This document shows positions 36,801 to 48,102 of a DNA stretch of 64,000 nucleotides, in pieces; position 1 is the stretch's first letter, and every line of letters starts with the position of its first letter. Source of the stretch: Ciona intestinalis. Taxonomy: Eukaryota; Chordata; Ascidiacea; Phlebobranchia; Cionidae. Position numbers and translations under genes: made by a program. Below the pieces are notes generated by a model, which searched no databases, had not been told where the DNA came from, and was given only the letters and a program-made list of their open reading frames with translations. Location of the stretch: the NCBI RefSeq assembly GCF_000224145.3, contig NC_020172.2:938921-1002920 (forward strand), given 5' to 3'.

Positions 36801-39800
36801 ACCAGTGTGCGAGCCGGTCAAAATGAGCTCACAGGCGGACCCAGCCCCAGGCCGTAGGTTGCCGATCTTTGCTCTAAAGTTAGGTCTAAAGCTATTTTAG
36901 CAGCTATAATTTTGTTCCGAACAAACACAAACTGTTATTCATAGGTAAATAGCGCATGTTACGTGACATAACACAATCTCACTCTTGCGGTGCAGCGTTT
37001 ACTGCTATAGGAGGTGACGGCAATTCATGAGGCATCAACTGCCTCGGTGACGTAATGACTGGTGAGGTCACACGGCGTCCATGAGGGCTTGTAGGACTGT
37101 GAACGTGAAAAATCAACAAGCAAGAGGTTATGTGTATGGAAATCGCAAAAAAAAACAAGCTAAATGAATTGACTTGTGCACGACATTCTATTTTAAGTGT
37201 CCGACGTTTAAATAGTAAGTCGGGATAATAAGTAGTGACTGAAACAGTGAATTTTACATGCAGTGAAATTTAACAATGTGTTGATTTTGGGCTTCAGCAC
37301 ACAAACTCAATAGTGATCAATTTAAACTCAACGCGTCTACCTTTTTCTCACAACGTTTGAGTTGGGGTGGTTGCCATCATTCGCCACTGATCTGTTCTTC
37401 TCAGAGACCATGGCGAGACGACCGGAAGTGCTCACTCGACCCTGCGCCACCACGCGGTTAGTAAAATCAGCAATCAAGCACAGATTTTGATTATTCAGTA
37501 AATAAATGCGTTCTAATCAAATTTTAAAATTTAGTTTTAAAATTTAATTTTATTTCAAGGTGTATTTCCATGCCTTTAGATTTCAAAAGCATGTGTGAAA
37601 AATTACCTCTTCTTTGACGTCATCAGGGGATTTACCTCAAACCTAAACCCTTTTTCGACGCGAGCATACAAAGAGCATGCATATGCACCCTTTGTAAGTT
37701 TTTAAATAACGATAAACAGTTATACAACCTGGTATATTGGTATCGTTTTAAACTACTACAAGTAAATGATAGATCAGGAAATGTGGCGAAGGTTTTGTAA
37801 ACTTATTTGGATTTTAACCTCGTATAAATCTATATTATGCTTCTCCCAGAAAGCAACACAGCTAGATGTACCCAATATTAACAACAAGTACGTCTACATG
37901 GGACCCATATACAGAGCAATACCAATAAACACCAATACCTACAGGTATATGTCTTACTAGTAAACTAGTAATATAGTAAGCCATGTTAAAGGCATAAGTA
38001 TATTATATAATAGGGTGGGGGAGATGGGACACCTTTAGCACATAAAAAAATATCCTGATCGCGTTTTAATCAATTAACAAAGATCCATGGGAGCCGTAAG
38101 GATATGGTTTTATAAATATTTGAATTTTCTTTGTTTACTACCGAATGTGACGAGAAAATGGATTGATAAAGTGTCTTATCTTCCCCACCAAAACCATATT
38201 TGCCATTGTTACAAAATACTTTAAAGAAATTGTTATTAGACGTAGGTTGCTATATACGAAACAAGAGCCTTACCTGTGGATTAGTTGCAAGGGCAGTGTA
38301 GTTACCATCGTCCTCCATACACAGATGGGGGATGCTTAACTCGTGGCAACCCTGGTCGTCACTACGTTGTATGTAATGTTGCGACCTCTTCGAAATTTGC
38401 TTTCCATCTTTGAACCAGAAAACCTGCACGAATTATATATAGTAGGATGAGAAGAAGAAGGGACATCTATAGGACATAATATCCAAGTATCCCAATCATG
38501 TTTTGAACAATTAGCAACGGCCTATGGCAGTTTTGAGGATACGGTTTTATAATTCTTTGAATGTTCTTTGTTTAACCCCAAATGCTGAAACGAAAAATAG
38601 AAAAAAAGGTGTCCCATCTACCCCTACTCTATAGTAGATTGGGATGAGATGAACTATGTTTTTAATCCTTTTTTTATGGTCCCATTTGTCAAAAAAAACA
38701 AAGAATGTTTTAATATTGTGTGCTAACGGCATCCATCTTATACCCACAGCACAATACATTTTTGCTGCAGGTAAAAAAAAACACAAACAGTTTTTAACGA
38801 CTTACCTTCGCTGAGGGAATTGCTGTCACCCGACAACTAAACTTTGTCGACGTTCCATCCATCGCCTTAAAGTTCTTGAGGACGGTGCCAAATATCGGAG
38901 GTTTCTGTTTATAAAGGAAAAAAAAACATTAAGATTTTGTATAAACTTGTGCTGTTAAGTTTAGGGTTCACGCAGTTACGAAGCACAGGTGTTCATTATC
39001 AGGTTACTGAGTTCAGTTTGCAGTCAGGTTACGGCTTGTTGAGGATAAATAGCCGCAGTAGCAATGCATCATTCTATGTTTGACTGAAGTATTTAACGCA
39101 TTCGGCTGTGGCGAGTTCGGGTTGCAGTAAATATAAAGGTTAAACTATATAATGGGCCCTTGCCACAGAGGTCTTATTTCGGGATCGTTGTAAGTTTAAC
39201 CTGTAGGTTAAGGTGAAGTTAAACTTATTGATATTTCTTTACGCTCTTGAAACATTTTTATTTTCCCCACAAGAAACGAAAAATAGCCTGTGTATATATT
39301 ACTTGGGGTAAGATGGGCCACATTTAGCATAATGTCCAATATCCTGGTCGTGTTTGAAACATTTAACAGCGGTGTGTGGAATCAGGAGGATACGGTTTTA
39401 TAATTCGTTGGATGTATTTTGTTTTTTACTACCAAACTAAAATAGAATAAAAAGGTTTTCCCATCTCCCCCACCCTACTATATAACTTAGATTCAATTAT
39501 ATTCAACAATATATAGTAGGGTGGGGAAAGATGGGACATATTTTCATTCTACTTTCTCGTCCTAGTTAGTAGTAAACAAAAAACATTCAAAGAATTACAA
39601 AACCATATCCTCGTGACTTTAATAGACCGTTGTTGGTCGTTTAATACACATTCAGGATATTTAGATAGTAAGTGTTAAAGGTGTCCCATCTTCCCTCATC
39701 CCACTATGTGACTATATGTACGCAAAAAACATTAAAAAGTCATTTCTTTGATTCATTAATCCTACTGGTGTTCCATGGTANNNNNNNNNNNNNNNNNNNN

Positions 39801-42800
39801 NNNNNNNNNNNNNNNNNNNNNNNNNNNNNNNNNNNNNNNNNNNNNNNNNNNNNNNNNNNNNNNNNNNNNNNNNNNNNNNNNNNNNNNNNNNNNNNNNNNN
39901 NNNNNCTCGATTTCAAGAATCGCGGCCAAGGTTGGGGAATAAAGTATGTAGTCGCCTTGTGTAGTTACTTCATGCTAGAGGAATGACAGAAAGGGAAAGA
40001 AGTCAGACACTGGTCTAAACTAACGGGCACCTGTAGTGACGTAATTGGTGACGCAGTCGATGACATCATTGCCTGCCTGTGCTCAATATCACGCTGAATA
40101 ATTGCAAATTCTCTGCTCGAATGGTTTCTCTAAAAGTCCAATACCAGCTTGATAACAGAACATAGCAATACCAGAATTGCGTATTTCCCATATATATGTT
40201 GGTATTACGTTTGTGATTATAAATCCTACACAGTACTTGTATATGTTCTGTTTGTAAAGAAAGGTGAAAGTACTTACTTGCTTAGTTTGCTTGGGTAGTG
40301 GGGCGGTAACAGTGTTACTGACTTGTTGGACCAACTGGTCTTTCTCCGCCTTGAAATTATGATTCTCGTCGGCATTGTTGCTATAATGTAATTCAAACGT
40401 TACTGACTTATGGGAAATGAATTTATAATTCAGTTACGGTCGTTAGTAGTGACTTTAGGAAATTAAAATTAGTGGTTAATTAAAAACTGTTTCAGAAAGT
40501 TAGGAAAATTAAAATTAGTGGTTAATTAAAAACTGTTTCAGAAACGAGAACTTACTCGTTGTTATATGACGACATGTCGATGGTTTCCAATGGAAACGGT
40601 GACGTGGTCCGTGACGGTGAAGGACTGAAAATGTAACAATATGCAAATGATTTGAAAATGAGAATGACATTGGTGGTTAGGCTGTGTCTTCATGCTTACC
40701 AAGGGGGTGACACTCCAGGAGATGGGGTTCGATTATACGGTTGCAACAATGACGTAACAATAGGCGTTGGTGACGTAGGAGTGACGTTGACGTTCAATGA
40801 TGCAGTGGAGACTGGTGAGTGTGACCTGACAGGCGTGACGAGCCGCGTTTCTTGTGATGACGTCACGCGATCGTCACCGATGACGTAGATGCGCGGTTTC
40901 TGCTTCGGTACTATGCTTAACTTTGAGATTTGAGTCTGTGGTTTATGGGTTGCTTGTGGTGCGGCGACTTTGGGTGGCGGGCAGTGAACTGGTGGTCTAT
41001 TCAAGCAATGAATCGAATGTGAATTATTATACTGAGATGGAACGTAAAACATGCATGTGATGGGAACGGGGTTATGCGACACAGTAGGACAAAATGCAAT
41101 GAAAAAGTCGATATCAATATGTTATAACAACAGAGGCAGTGACATAGACCTCTGCTTACACAAGCTAACCACATTGTATACTTGGTGTCGTTCGAACGAC
41201 ATTAGACGAAAACATCTTTTATATACAGTGCTGTGAGGTAAGATGGGATACCGTTATCACCTAATTCCTATTTATTCTAATTGTGTTTTTTTTACAATAA
41301 ATAAACCTTTATGGAGTGGTTAGAATGCAGTTATTTAATTCTCTATTTTTTATTTTCCACAGAATGAGTCAATAAAACAGAATGAAAACATTTCCTATCT
41401 TACCCCACCCTACTATATAGTAGGGTGGGGGAAGATGGGACACCTTTTCGTTCAATTTTTTTCTTTTCATTTGGTAGTAAACAAAGAACTTCCAATGAAT
41501 TATAAAACCGTATTTTCACGACTTCCACCGACCGTTGTTTATTGTTTAAAACACGATCAGGGTATTTGGATATTATGTGTTAAAGATGTCCCATCTTTCA
41601 TTTACGTCTTATCCGCATAAAACTTACTGCGCTGGAAGAACCTGGGTCGGTCTTGGCTGCAGAAACGATTGCGGTGACGCTGGTGATTTGGTAGCAATCG
41701 AATGGTATGCACCACCTGAATATAATCAAATAGTTTGATTCACCATACAGTATAGAATAACACAACTTAGGAGCTGTCTGAAATACACTTTATATAGTTT
41801 TCATCGTTTAAATGTGTATGAAACTGGTATAAGTAACATATTTTGTCTAAGCTTAAACGCGCATTCTCTGTTCTGTTGCTACTGTTCTGTATTGTTCCAT
41901 GCCACCCAGACTGAAATTTGCGGCTGTCTCGCTACCGGATTAAATATGCCGTAAGCAATATAAGCCCTGCCGAGTTTAGGTACAGTAGTGTTTATATGAT
42001 TAAATGAACGCACAGATGACCGCCAATGCAAATGAATTTCGAATAGTCGGAAATGCGTACTCGTGGTATTAACACTTGTTCTACATTTATATATATACCA
42101 GGCACAAAAACCGATTCTGATCTATAAAAGTCACCTTACAGGTACTGTACTTAATTTTGCATAAACAAATTACCTCTTTTCTCTGCGCTCAACGAACCGA
42201 ATTGTATTAGCTGCTTTAACTCGTAAGTACAACTCACAAGAGCTCTTCGCTTGCCTTTCTTCTAACTCGAGTATAATTGACTTTTTTATTTTTGTGATTT
42301 CGAGAGCATAGTTTATATGTCAACAGCCGTAAATGGTTCGACTTGAAGTTTGGCCGCTAAACTATGGAACAACAAAACAGTCGCAGACTCCGCTGGCCTT
42401 CGACGTTCGCCCATAAAAGGCGCGCGGAATGAGCGTCTGGTGACGTCACTAATTGTCGGAACGTCACGGGTCACGAGGTTGTTGCGCTTGAGTGCGCATT
42501 AGGATCGCAAGCAGCGACGGCGACAGAGCTGACGGAATTCCCGTGATTTCCGCATGAAAATATGAATACACTATCCTTGTATAGATATAAGAGACATAAC
42601 TTCGTATTTTAGGACAATGCACTTTGGTCATATTAACCAATATGTTTCCTTGACTACGTAGTAACGCATTCTAGTATCTCCTGGTGCGCAATATTTGTCT
42701 TTGGTCTTAATTATATTTGTCATGCAATATAATCGTAATTAAACTTTCTACAATTACAATTGTAAATCAGTCGACGCCCACTCAACTCGCTACTTAACCA

Positions 42801-43488
42801 TTACAATTTAAAGACACTCAATCCAATGACGTCATGCAAATTGAAATGACGTCATCGCTCACCTTTAACAGTGAGGTCACATGACGTCACAGCTTCTCCA
42901 GCTTTATTAACAGCCTCGCAAGTAAACTTCCCGCTGTCTTCTGGGAAAGCCTCCCCGATAACAAGAGTTCCAATTTCCCCTGCGTGGAAATAACATTGCT
43001 TAAATTACTGGGACAATAAACCTATATACATTGCCGACGTTTAAGGATAAGTTTTGACAAAAAATGCAATTAATTGGTCAGTAGTCTCCTTTCTGCTGTT
43101 AAAGTTTAAATATTGACTATCCAATTGCATTTATCTTGTAAAAGGGAGGGAGAGGTAGGACACGTTTTCATACTATTTCCTTGTCCCATTTGGTAGTAAA
43201 CAAAGAACATTCAAAGAATTGTAAAAGCGCATTCTCGCCATAGGCCGTTGGTAATTGTTTAAAACACGATCGAATATTTGAATATTATGTGTCTTACCTC
43301 GATGCAAAATTCGAAAATCCGGACAATCATCAATGACGTCACCTTCCCTTCGCCACGTCAGCTTGGGCGGGGGAACCCCCTTGACCCGGCATTCCAACAC
43401 CAGGCATTCTCCCTGGCTCGTGGAGAGATCCTGCAGAGGCTTATAGAAAGCGGGGGCGACGAAAAAATCTCGCTTTTCTGATTGTTCG
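33841..43488 (-). CDS. PALLD: Palladin/myopalladin-type Ig-domain actin scaffold (5' exon(s) not found)
   Basis: Exons right to left, all in phase: 43488-43298, 42979-42863, optional 42261-42174, 41715-41628, 40996-40700, 40624-40556, 40380-40278, [one exon lost in the gap at 39781-39905; its copy is 47015-46890], 38904-38806, 38423-38274, 37441-37341, 37096-36983, 36571-36436, 36004-35797, 35440-35278, 34507-34374 and 33992-33841. That is about 720-750 residues. Ig1 (LVLECRVKGVPPPKLTWRRE) is followed by a Pro/Ser-rich linker, the palladin motif EYKVSSFEQRLMNEIEYRLE, Ig2 (VFWFKDGKQIS... NYTALATNPQ), Ig3 (FINGRPVRQDSLHKILVREN), Ig4 (WYTCSATNKAGISSC) and the tail LPESDDL-stop (human LVESEDL). 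Palladins bind actin, alpha-actinin and VASP family proteins in stress fibres and Z-discs. Vertebrates have separate PALLD, MYPN and MYOT genes; a tunicate gene may be ancestral to all three. The N-terminus is missing because the 5' part falls in the duplicated, gapped region. Confidence 0.88.
34999..35188. mobile_element. MITE copy, well preserved
   Basis: Full-length copy in the palladin intron between exons 35278-35440 and 34374-34507; ends tagtagggtggggaaagat and ttctcccaccctactata. Confidence 0.9.
35520..35640 (+). repeat. SINE tail with tRNA-like segment
   Basis: caggacacatacacaagcaa is followed by cgagcctcgaactcgtaacg, ctagaggcaagcgcgttcat and tataccgcggcacc, which looks like the B box and 3' half of a tRNA-derived SINE. 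In a palladin intron. Confidence 0.55.
38006..38203. mobile_element. MITE copy
   Basis: Left end tataatagggtgggggagat; the right end is diverged (cttccccaccaaaaccata). In a palladin intron. Confidence 0.8.
38436..38755. mobile_element. MITE copy abutted by a truncated second copy
   Basis: A full-length copy at 38436-38632 (tatagtaggatgagaagaag to cccctactctatagta) shares its last bases with the left end of a partial copy (tagtagattgggatgagatg, 38630 to about 38755). The MITE lies 13 bases beyond the 38423 end of the adjacent palladin exon. Confidence 0.75.
39293..39708. mobile_element. Two MITE copies 26 bp apart, opposite orientation
   Basis: 39293-39484 and 39511-39708 are both full-length, separated by an AT-rich spacer. 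The same pair is at 46434-46608 and 46633-46830 in the second haplotype, where the left copy lacks its left end. Confidence 0.85.
39781..39905. other. Assembly gap (125 N) containing a palladin exon
   Basis: The flanks match 46915 and 48344, so about 1.4 kb including the EYKVSSFEQR exon should be here. Confidence 0.95.
40447..40545 (+). repeat. About 50-bp direct duplication present in one haplotype only
   Basis: ttaggaaattaaaattagtg through aactgtttcagaaa is doubled here, single at 48898-48940. It lies just outside the donor of palladin exon 40624-40556. Confidence 0.85.
41219..41604. mobile_element. Two directly abutting MITE copies
   Basis: 41219-41418 ends in ccctactatatagtaggg, which is also the beginning of the next copy (41415 onward). 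The second copy here lacks its last ~18 bases; in the other haplotype (49617-50010) both are complete. Confidence 0.85.
42174..42261 (-). CDS. PALLD: Optional palladin linker exon (weak; frame differs between copies)
   Basis: It encodes ERQAKSSCELYLRVKAANT and on to REKR before a GTAATT donor. In the second copy (50685-50596) it is 90 nt and keeps phase 1 on both sides; here it is 88 nt because a CT pair is missing next to the donor, so inclusion would shift the frame. Skipping it leaves the frame intact in both copies. The acceptor (gagttag) has a poor pyrimidine tract, so the exon itself is uncertain. Confidence 0.35.
43141..43293. mobile_element. MITE copy truncated against a splice donor
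   Basis: The left part matches the family, but the element stops at attatgtgtc, immediately before the donor of the palladin Ig1 exon (43298). The other haplotype (45223-45405) has the complete right end plus about 100 bp of intron in between. Confidence 0.8.
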
Positions 43489-45112
43489 CTGAAAGCGGTA
43501 AAAATGTGAATTCGGTTGTTTGCTAAAAAGGAATAAATTTGAAAATTTCGTGTTTGCTAAAAAAGGAGAAAATGTGATTTGAATTATATATAGTAACAAA
43601 AACTTAACGTCTGAAATGTTTTAAACAAATGGAAGAATAAAACCTTTGTCGAGTGAAAATCGTATTAATGACATACATGAACCAGTAACTGAAATACATC
43701 CAACAAACATATTTAAATTGCTATGTTTTCTTTTTGCCAATAATATATTTAGAATATTACGTCATTCCGTCGTTCCTTCTTTTCTTTATGCAGCCTCACT
43801 CTAAATTCAACCCTATCCCTACGTCATATCTGGAATAAAATATCAAAATAAAATAATTAAGAAATATTCTCTGGGTAGCACCCGCTTAACAAAGTTTATT
43901 TCGAATTTAATTCAACTGTTTTCAATCGTTTTGGACTTTAGCTGCGGGTGACCAGTAACAGAAAAATTGAGTGATATCTTTCTGAACTTTAAAGCACTTG
44001 TGTTTTCTTTTTTTGATCATTATCGTTCGAAACTTGACATTTAGTTGCATGAAGATGGTATCGAATATATGTAAGATATATCATCGATGACATTTGATGT
44101 CTGATGCCGAAAATCTGATGTCTGCTTTGTATTTAACAGCCATACGCGCAGTCAAAAATATTGTACGGTGGGATGGAAGACGGGACACATTTTGCAAATA
44201 ATATACAAATATCCTAATCGGTACTTGAACAATTAACAACGGTCGATAGAGGAGTTGTGAGGATCCGTTCTGATAATTTATTGAATGTTTTTTTTTACTA
44301 TCAAATGGTAACCGAAACAATGAGGTAAAGAGTGTCCCATCTTCCCCCAGCCCACTATATATTATAACGTATTATATCGATATTTTCCAGTATAAAAAAT
44401 TGGAATTTGTTTCTTTTGTGACTTGAAATTTTGCTAAAATACTAATAATACGAATGTTATATCTGTCTAATACGCATCTCGTCTGTCTTATATGCTTTGC
44501 ATTGCAGAATTGTGTGTTTTTCAAAAATCTGTATATAACATATATACCAGCAAAACTTTCTGTTTTCGGGTGGATTTTAAACTTGCCTAAGTATTCAAAT
44601 ATTCGCGGTTCGCCCTCATTGCTGTAACAATCTTATGTTACTTCTATGACTTAATATGGACATAGGCCTACACTATTTTAATGAATATATTTAATCAAAG
44701 AACAACGTTTTAAATATGGTTTCGTTCTTTGAATAGTTTTACGAAATCGTCTCAATCCTCGCAAACATTTCTGCACACAAACTTTATTCCTAGCATAAAC
44801 TATCGTCCTGGAAGCGAAAAACTCAAACTAATACGTCAAGACTTGTTCAATTTTTTCTCTATAAACCTCACAAACACGAAGAACATCTGTTACAATCTAC
44901 ACTTCATTTACGTGCGACGGTATAACCTATTTATTCTGCATTACGATGCGAATGGTTTATTCTGGTCTAGAGAATTCTCGACCGGGATAACTCTTCTCTC
45001 TGCTCTATCTCACGATAATGGATCACTCCCCTCTCGCTTTACCACCTTGATTACGACGCTGCTTTAACTTCTGTTTTTAAAACTAAGCTGTACTTCTGCT
45101 TGAAAACCGCTT
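43489..45112. other. Region 5' of palladin Ig1 exon; one MITE, no exon recognised
   Basis: A MITE lies at 44159-44360. The 112-codon plus frame 44729-45067 shows no splice logic or known motif. The palladin exon(s) upstream of Ig1 should lie in this direction on the minus strand, but none with the required phase was convincing. Ends at a 50-N gap. Confidence 0.4.
44159..44360. mobile_element. MITE copy
   Basis: Both ends present (ttgtacggtgggatggaaga and cttcccccagcccactata). Confidence 0.85.
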
Positions 45113-45162
45113 NNNNNNNNNNNNNNNNNNNNNNNNNNNNNNNNNNNNNNNNNNNNNNNNNN
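45113..45162. other. Assembly gap (50 N)
   Basis: Separates the first palladin copy from the second set of blocks. Confidence 0.99.
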
Positions 45163-45222
45163 TAGTCTCCTTTCTGCTGTTAAAGTTTAAATATTGACTA
45201 TCCAATTGCATTTATCTTGTAA

Positions 45223-45405
45223 AAGGGAGGGAGAGGTAGGACACGTTTTCATACTATTTCCTTGTCCCATTTGGTAGTAAACAAAGAACATCCAAAGAAT
45301 TGTAAAAGCGCATTCTCGCCATAGGCCGTTGGTAATTGTTTAAAACACGATCGAATATTTGGGTATTATGTGTTAAAGAGTCCCATCTTCCCCCACCCTA
45401 CTATG
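45223..45405. mobile_element. MITE copy, other-haplotype partner of 43141-43293
   Basis: The right end is complete (cttcccccaccctactatgt); the left end is diverged (gggagggagaggtaggac), as in its partner. Confidence 0.8.
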
Positions 45406-46004
45406 TAAAAATGAAGACAACTTATTTAAATATTCCCCTTTCTGAACCAATCAAGTATTCTCTATATGCAGTTGACATAAACAAAGTCGTCTCTCCACTT
45501 TCCATCTTACCTCGATGCAAAATTCGAAAATCCGGACAATCATCAATGACGTCACCTTCCCTTCGCCACGTCAGCTTGGGCGGGGGAACCCCCTTGACCC
45601 GGCATTCCAACACCAGGCATTCTCCCTGGCTCGTGGAGAGATCCTGCAGAGGCTTATAGAAAGCGGGGGCGACGAAAAAATCTCGCTTTTCTGATTGTTC
45701 GCTGAAAGCGGTAAAAATGTGAATTCGGTTGTTTGCTAAAAAGGAATAAATTTGAAAATTTCGTGTTTGCTAAAAAAGGAGAAAATGTGATTTGAATTAT
45801 ATATAGTAACAAAAACTTAACGTCTAAAATGTTTTAAACAAATGGAAGAATAAAACCTTTGTCGAGTGAAAATCGTATTAATGACATACAAGAACCAGTA
45901 ACTGAAATACATCTAACAAACATATTTAAATTGCTATGATTTCTTTTTGCCAATAATATATCTAGAATATTACGTCATTCCGTCGTTCCTTCTTTTCTTT
46001 ATGC

Positions 46005-46129
46005 NNNNNNNNNNNNNNNNNNNNNNNNNNNNNNNNNNNNNNNNNNNNNNNNNNNNNNNNNNNNNNNNNNNNNNNNNNNNNNNNNNNNNNNNNNNNNNNN
46101 NNNNNNNNNNNNNNNNNNNNNNNNNNNNN
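46005..46129. other. Assembly gap (125 N)
   Basis: Joins two second-haplotype blocks in an order not found in the first copy. Confidence 0.99.
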
Positions 46130-46433
46130 GCACAGGTGTTCATTATCAGGTTACTGAGTTCAGTTTTGCAGTCAGGTTACGGCTTGTTGAGGATAAATAG
46201 CCGCAGTAGCAATGCATCATTCTATGTTTGACTGAAGTATTTAAAACGCATTCGGCAGTGGCGAGTTCGGGTTGCAGTAAATATAAAGGTTAAACTATAT
46301 AATGGGCCCTTGCCACAGAGGTCTTATTTCGGGATCGTTGTTATTTTAACCTGTTAAGGTGTAGTTAAACTTATTGATATTTCGTTACGCTGTTGAAACA
46401 TTTTTTATGTTCTCCACAAAAAAAGGAAAAAAT

Positions 46434-46830
46434 ACCATTAGCACATAATGTCCAAATATCCTGGTCGTGTTTTAAACATTTAACAGCGGTGTGTGGAATC
46501 AGGAGGATACGGTTTTATAATTCGTTGGATGTCTTTTGTTTTTTACCACCAAACTGGTCGAAAAATAGAATAAAAAGGTTTTCTCATCTCCCCCACCCTA
46601 CTATATAACTTAGATTCAATTATATTCAACAATATATAGTAGGGTGGGGAAAGATGGACATATTTTCATTCTACTTTCTCGTCCTAGTTAGTAGTAAACA
46701 AAAAACATTCAAAGAATTACAAAACCATATCCTCGTGACTTTAATAGACCGTTGTTGATCGTTTAATACACGTTCAAGGTATTTAGATAGTAAATGCTAA
46801 AGGTGTCCCATCTTCCCCCATCCCACTATG
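46434..46830. mobile_element. MITE pair in the second haplotype copy
   Basis: Partner of 39293-39708. The first copy (to 46608) has lost its left terminal repeat; the second (46633-46830) is full-length. Confidence 0.8.
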
Positions 46831-47238
46831 TGACTATATGTATGCAAAAAATATTAAAAAGTCAATTTCTTTGATTTATTAATCCCTACCTGTTGTTCCA
46901 CTGGTACATCTTCATACATCCCATCTTCCGGGTCCTCCAGTACGGGAGGACTTCTCTCAAGTCGATATTCGATCTCATTCATCAGTCGCTGCTCGAAACT
47001 AGAAACCTTGTATTCCTGCAAGATGAGAACCAAAAATAAACACACGAGTATAACGTTCAGGCAATAATTAAACAAAACCGGAGAAGTGGATTGCTATTGT
47101 AGTCATGTCAAATTATACAGTAGTTAAACTTGTGTGATTATGACAATGCGCTAGGTTATTTTACATTGTAGGGTATAGGCCAATATAGTTATAAATGCAT
47201 ACAGACATTCGTGGATAGTTCTCATACTATAAATATAT

Positions 47239-47432
47239 ATTAGGGTGGAAGAAGAGGGAACACCTTTCCATTCTATTTTATCGTTGAATTAGGTAGTAAA
47301 CATAGAACATTCAAAGAATTATAAAACCGTATTCTCATGACCCCTGTAGATCGTTGTTAATTGTTTAAAACACGATCAGGATATTTGGATGTTATGTGCT
47401 AAAGGTGTTCCGTCTTACCCCGCAGTACTATA
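47239..47432. mobile_element. MITE copy
   Basis: Ends tattagggtggaagaagagg and cttaccccgcagtactata; interior in reverse orientation. Confidence 0.8.
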
Positions 47433-47901
47433 TATCTACAAAGTTTAAATAAGAAGCAGGTAGTTTTTTACGTGTTAGCAAAATACATAAACGTACAAAT
47501 AACATATACAATTAAAATAAGGGTTAGTAGAGAGAAGCAAAATTGTTGAGTAAAGCAAGCAAGCAGATCTGCTCGAAGCAAATGAATTAAAGCAAGAAAT
47601 AAATGAAGTGAATGTTGTTGTAAAAGTCACCATGTATATGGTCCATGGAGCACTAGGTATACGTAGAGGACAGCTATCAATATCTTATTTCGTATGGGGT
47701 TTTAAGGAAATATTTGCTATGTTTAAAATAAAAGGGTTTTTAGAGAAATTCGCCGTGTTTGAAATATTAGTGTTTTTAAAGATATATTTGCCGTGTTTGA
47801 AATAAAAGTTATTTTATGGTTTCTTGGGTAAATGCAAAAGCGTGTTATGAGGTAATCTGCCAAAGCAGTTTTCTGTCACACATGTAACACACGTCTGTTA
47901 A

Positions 47902-48102
47902 TATACATCAGGATAGGAGGAGATAGGACACCCTTAGCACATAATCTCCCAATATCCTGATCGTGTTTTGAACAATTAACAATGGTCTATGGGAACCGTG
48001 AGAATACGGTTTTATAATTCTTTGAATGTTTTTGGTTTACTATCAAATGGGACGATAAAACAGAATGAAAAGGTGTCCCATCTTTCCCCACTCTACTGTA
48101 TA
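47902..48102. mobile_element. MITE copy
   Basis: Ends catcaggataggaggagat and ctttccccactctactgta. Confidence 0.8.

Noticed and set aside
40652-41236. Plus-strand frames, duplicated at 49048-49632
   Set aside because: Antisense to the palladin linker exon and its flanks; the doubling only reflects the duplicated haplotype blocks.
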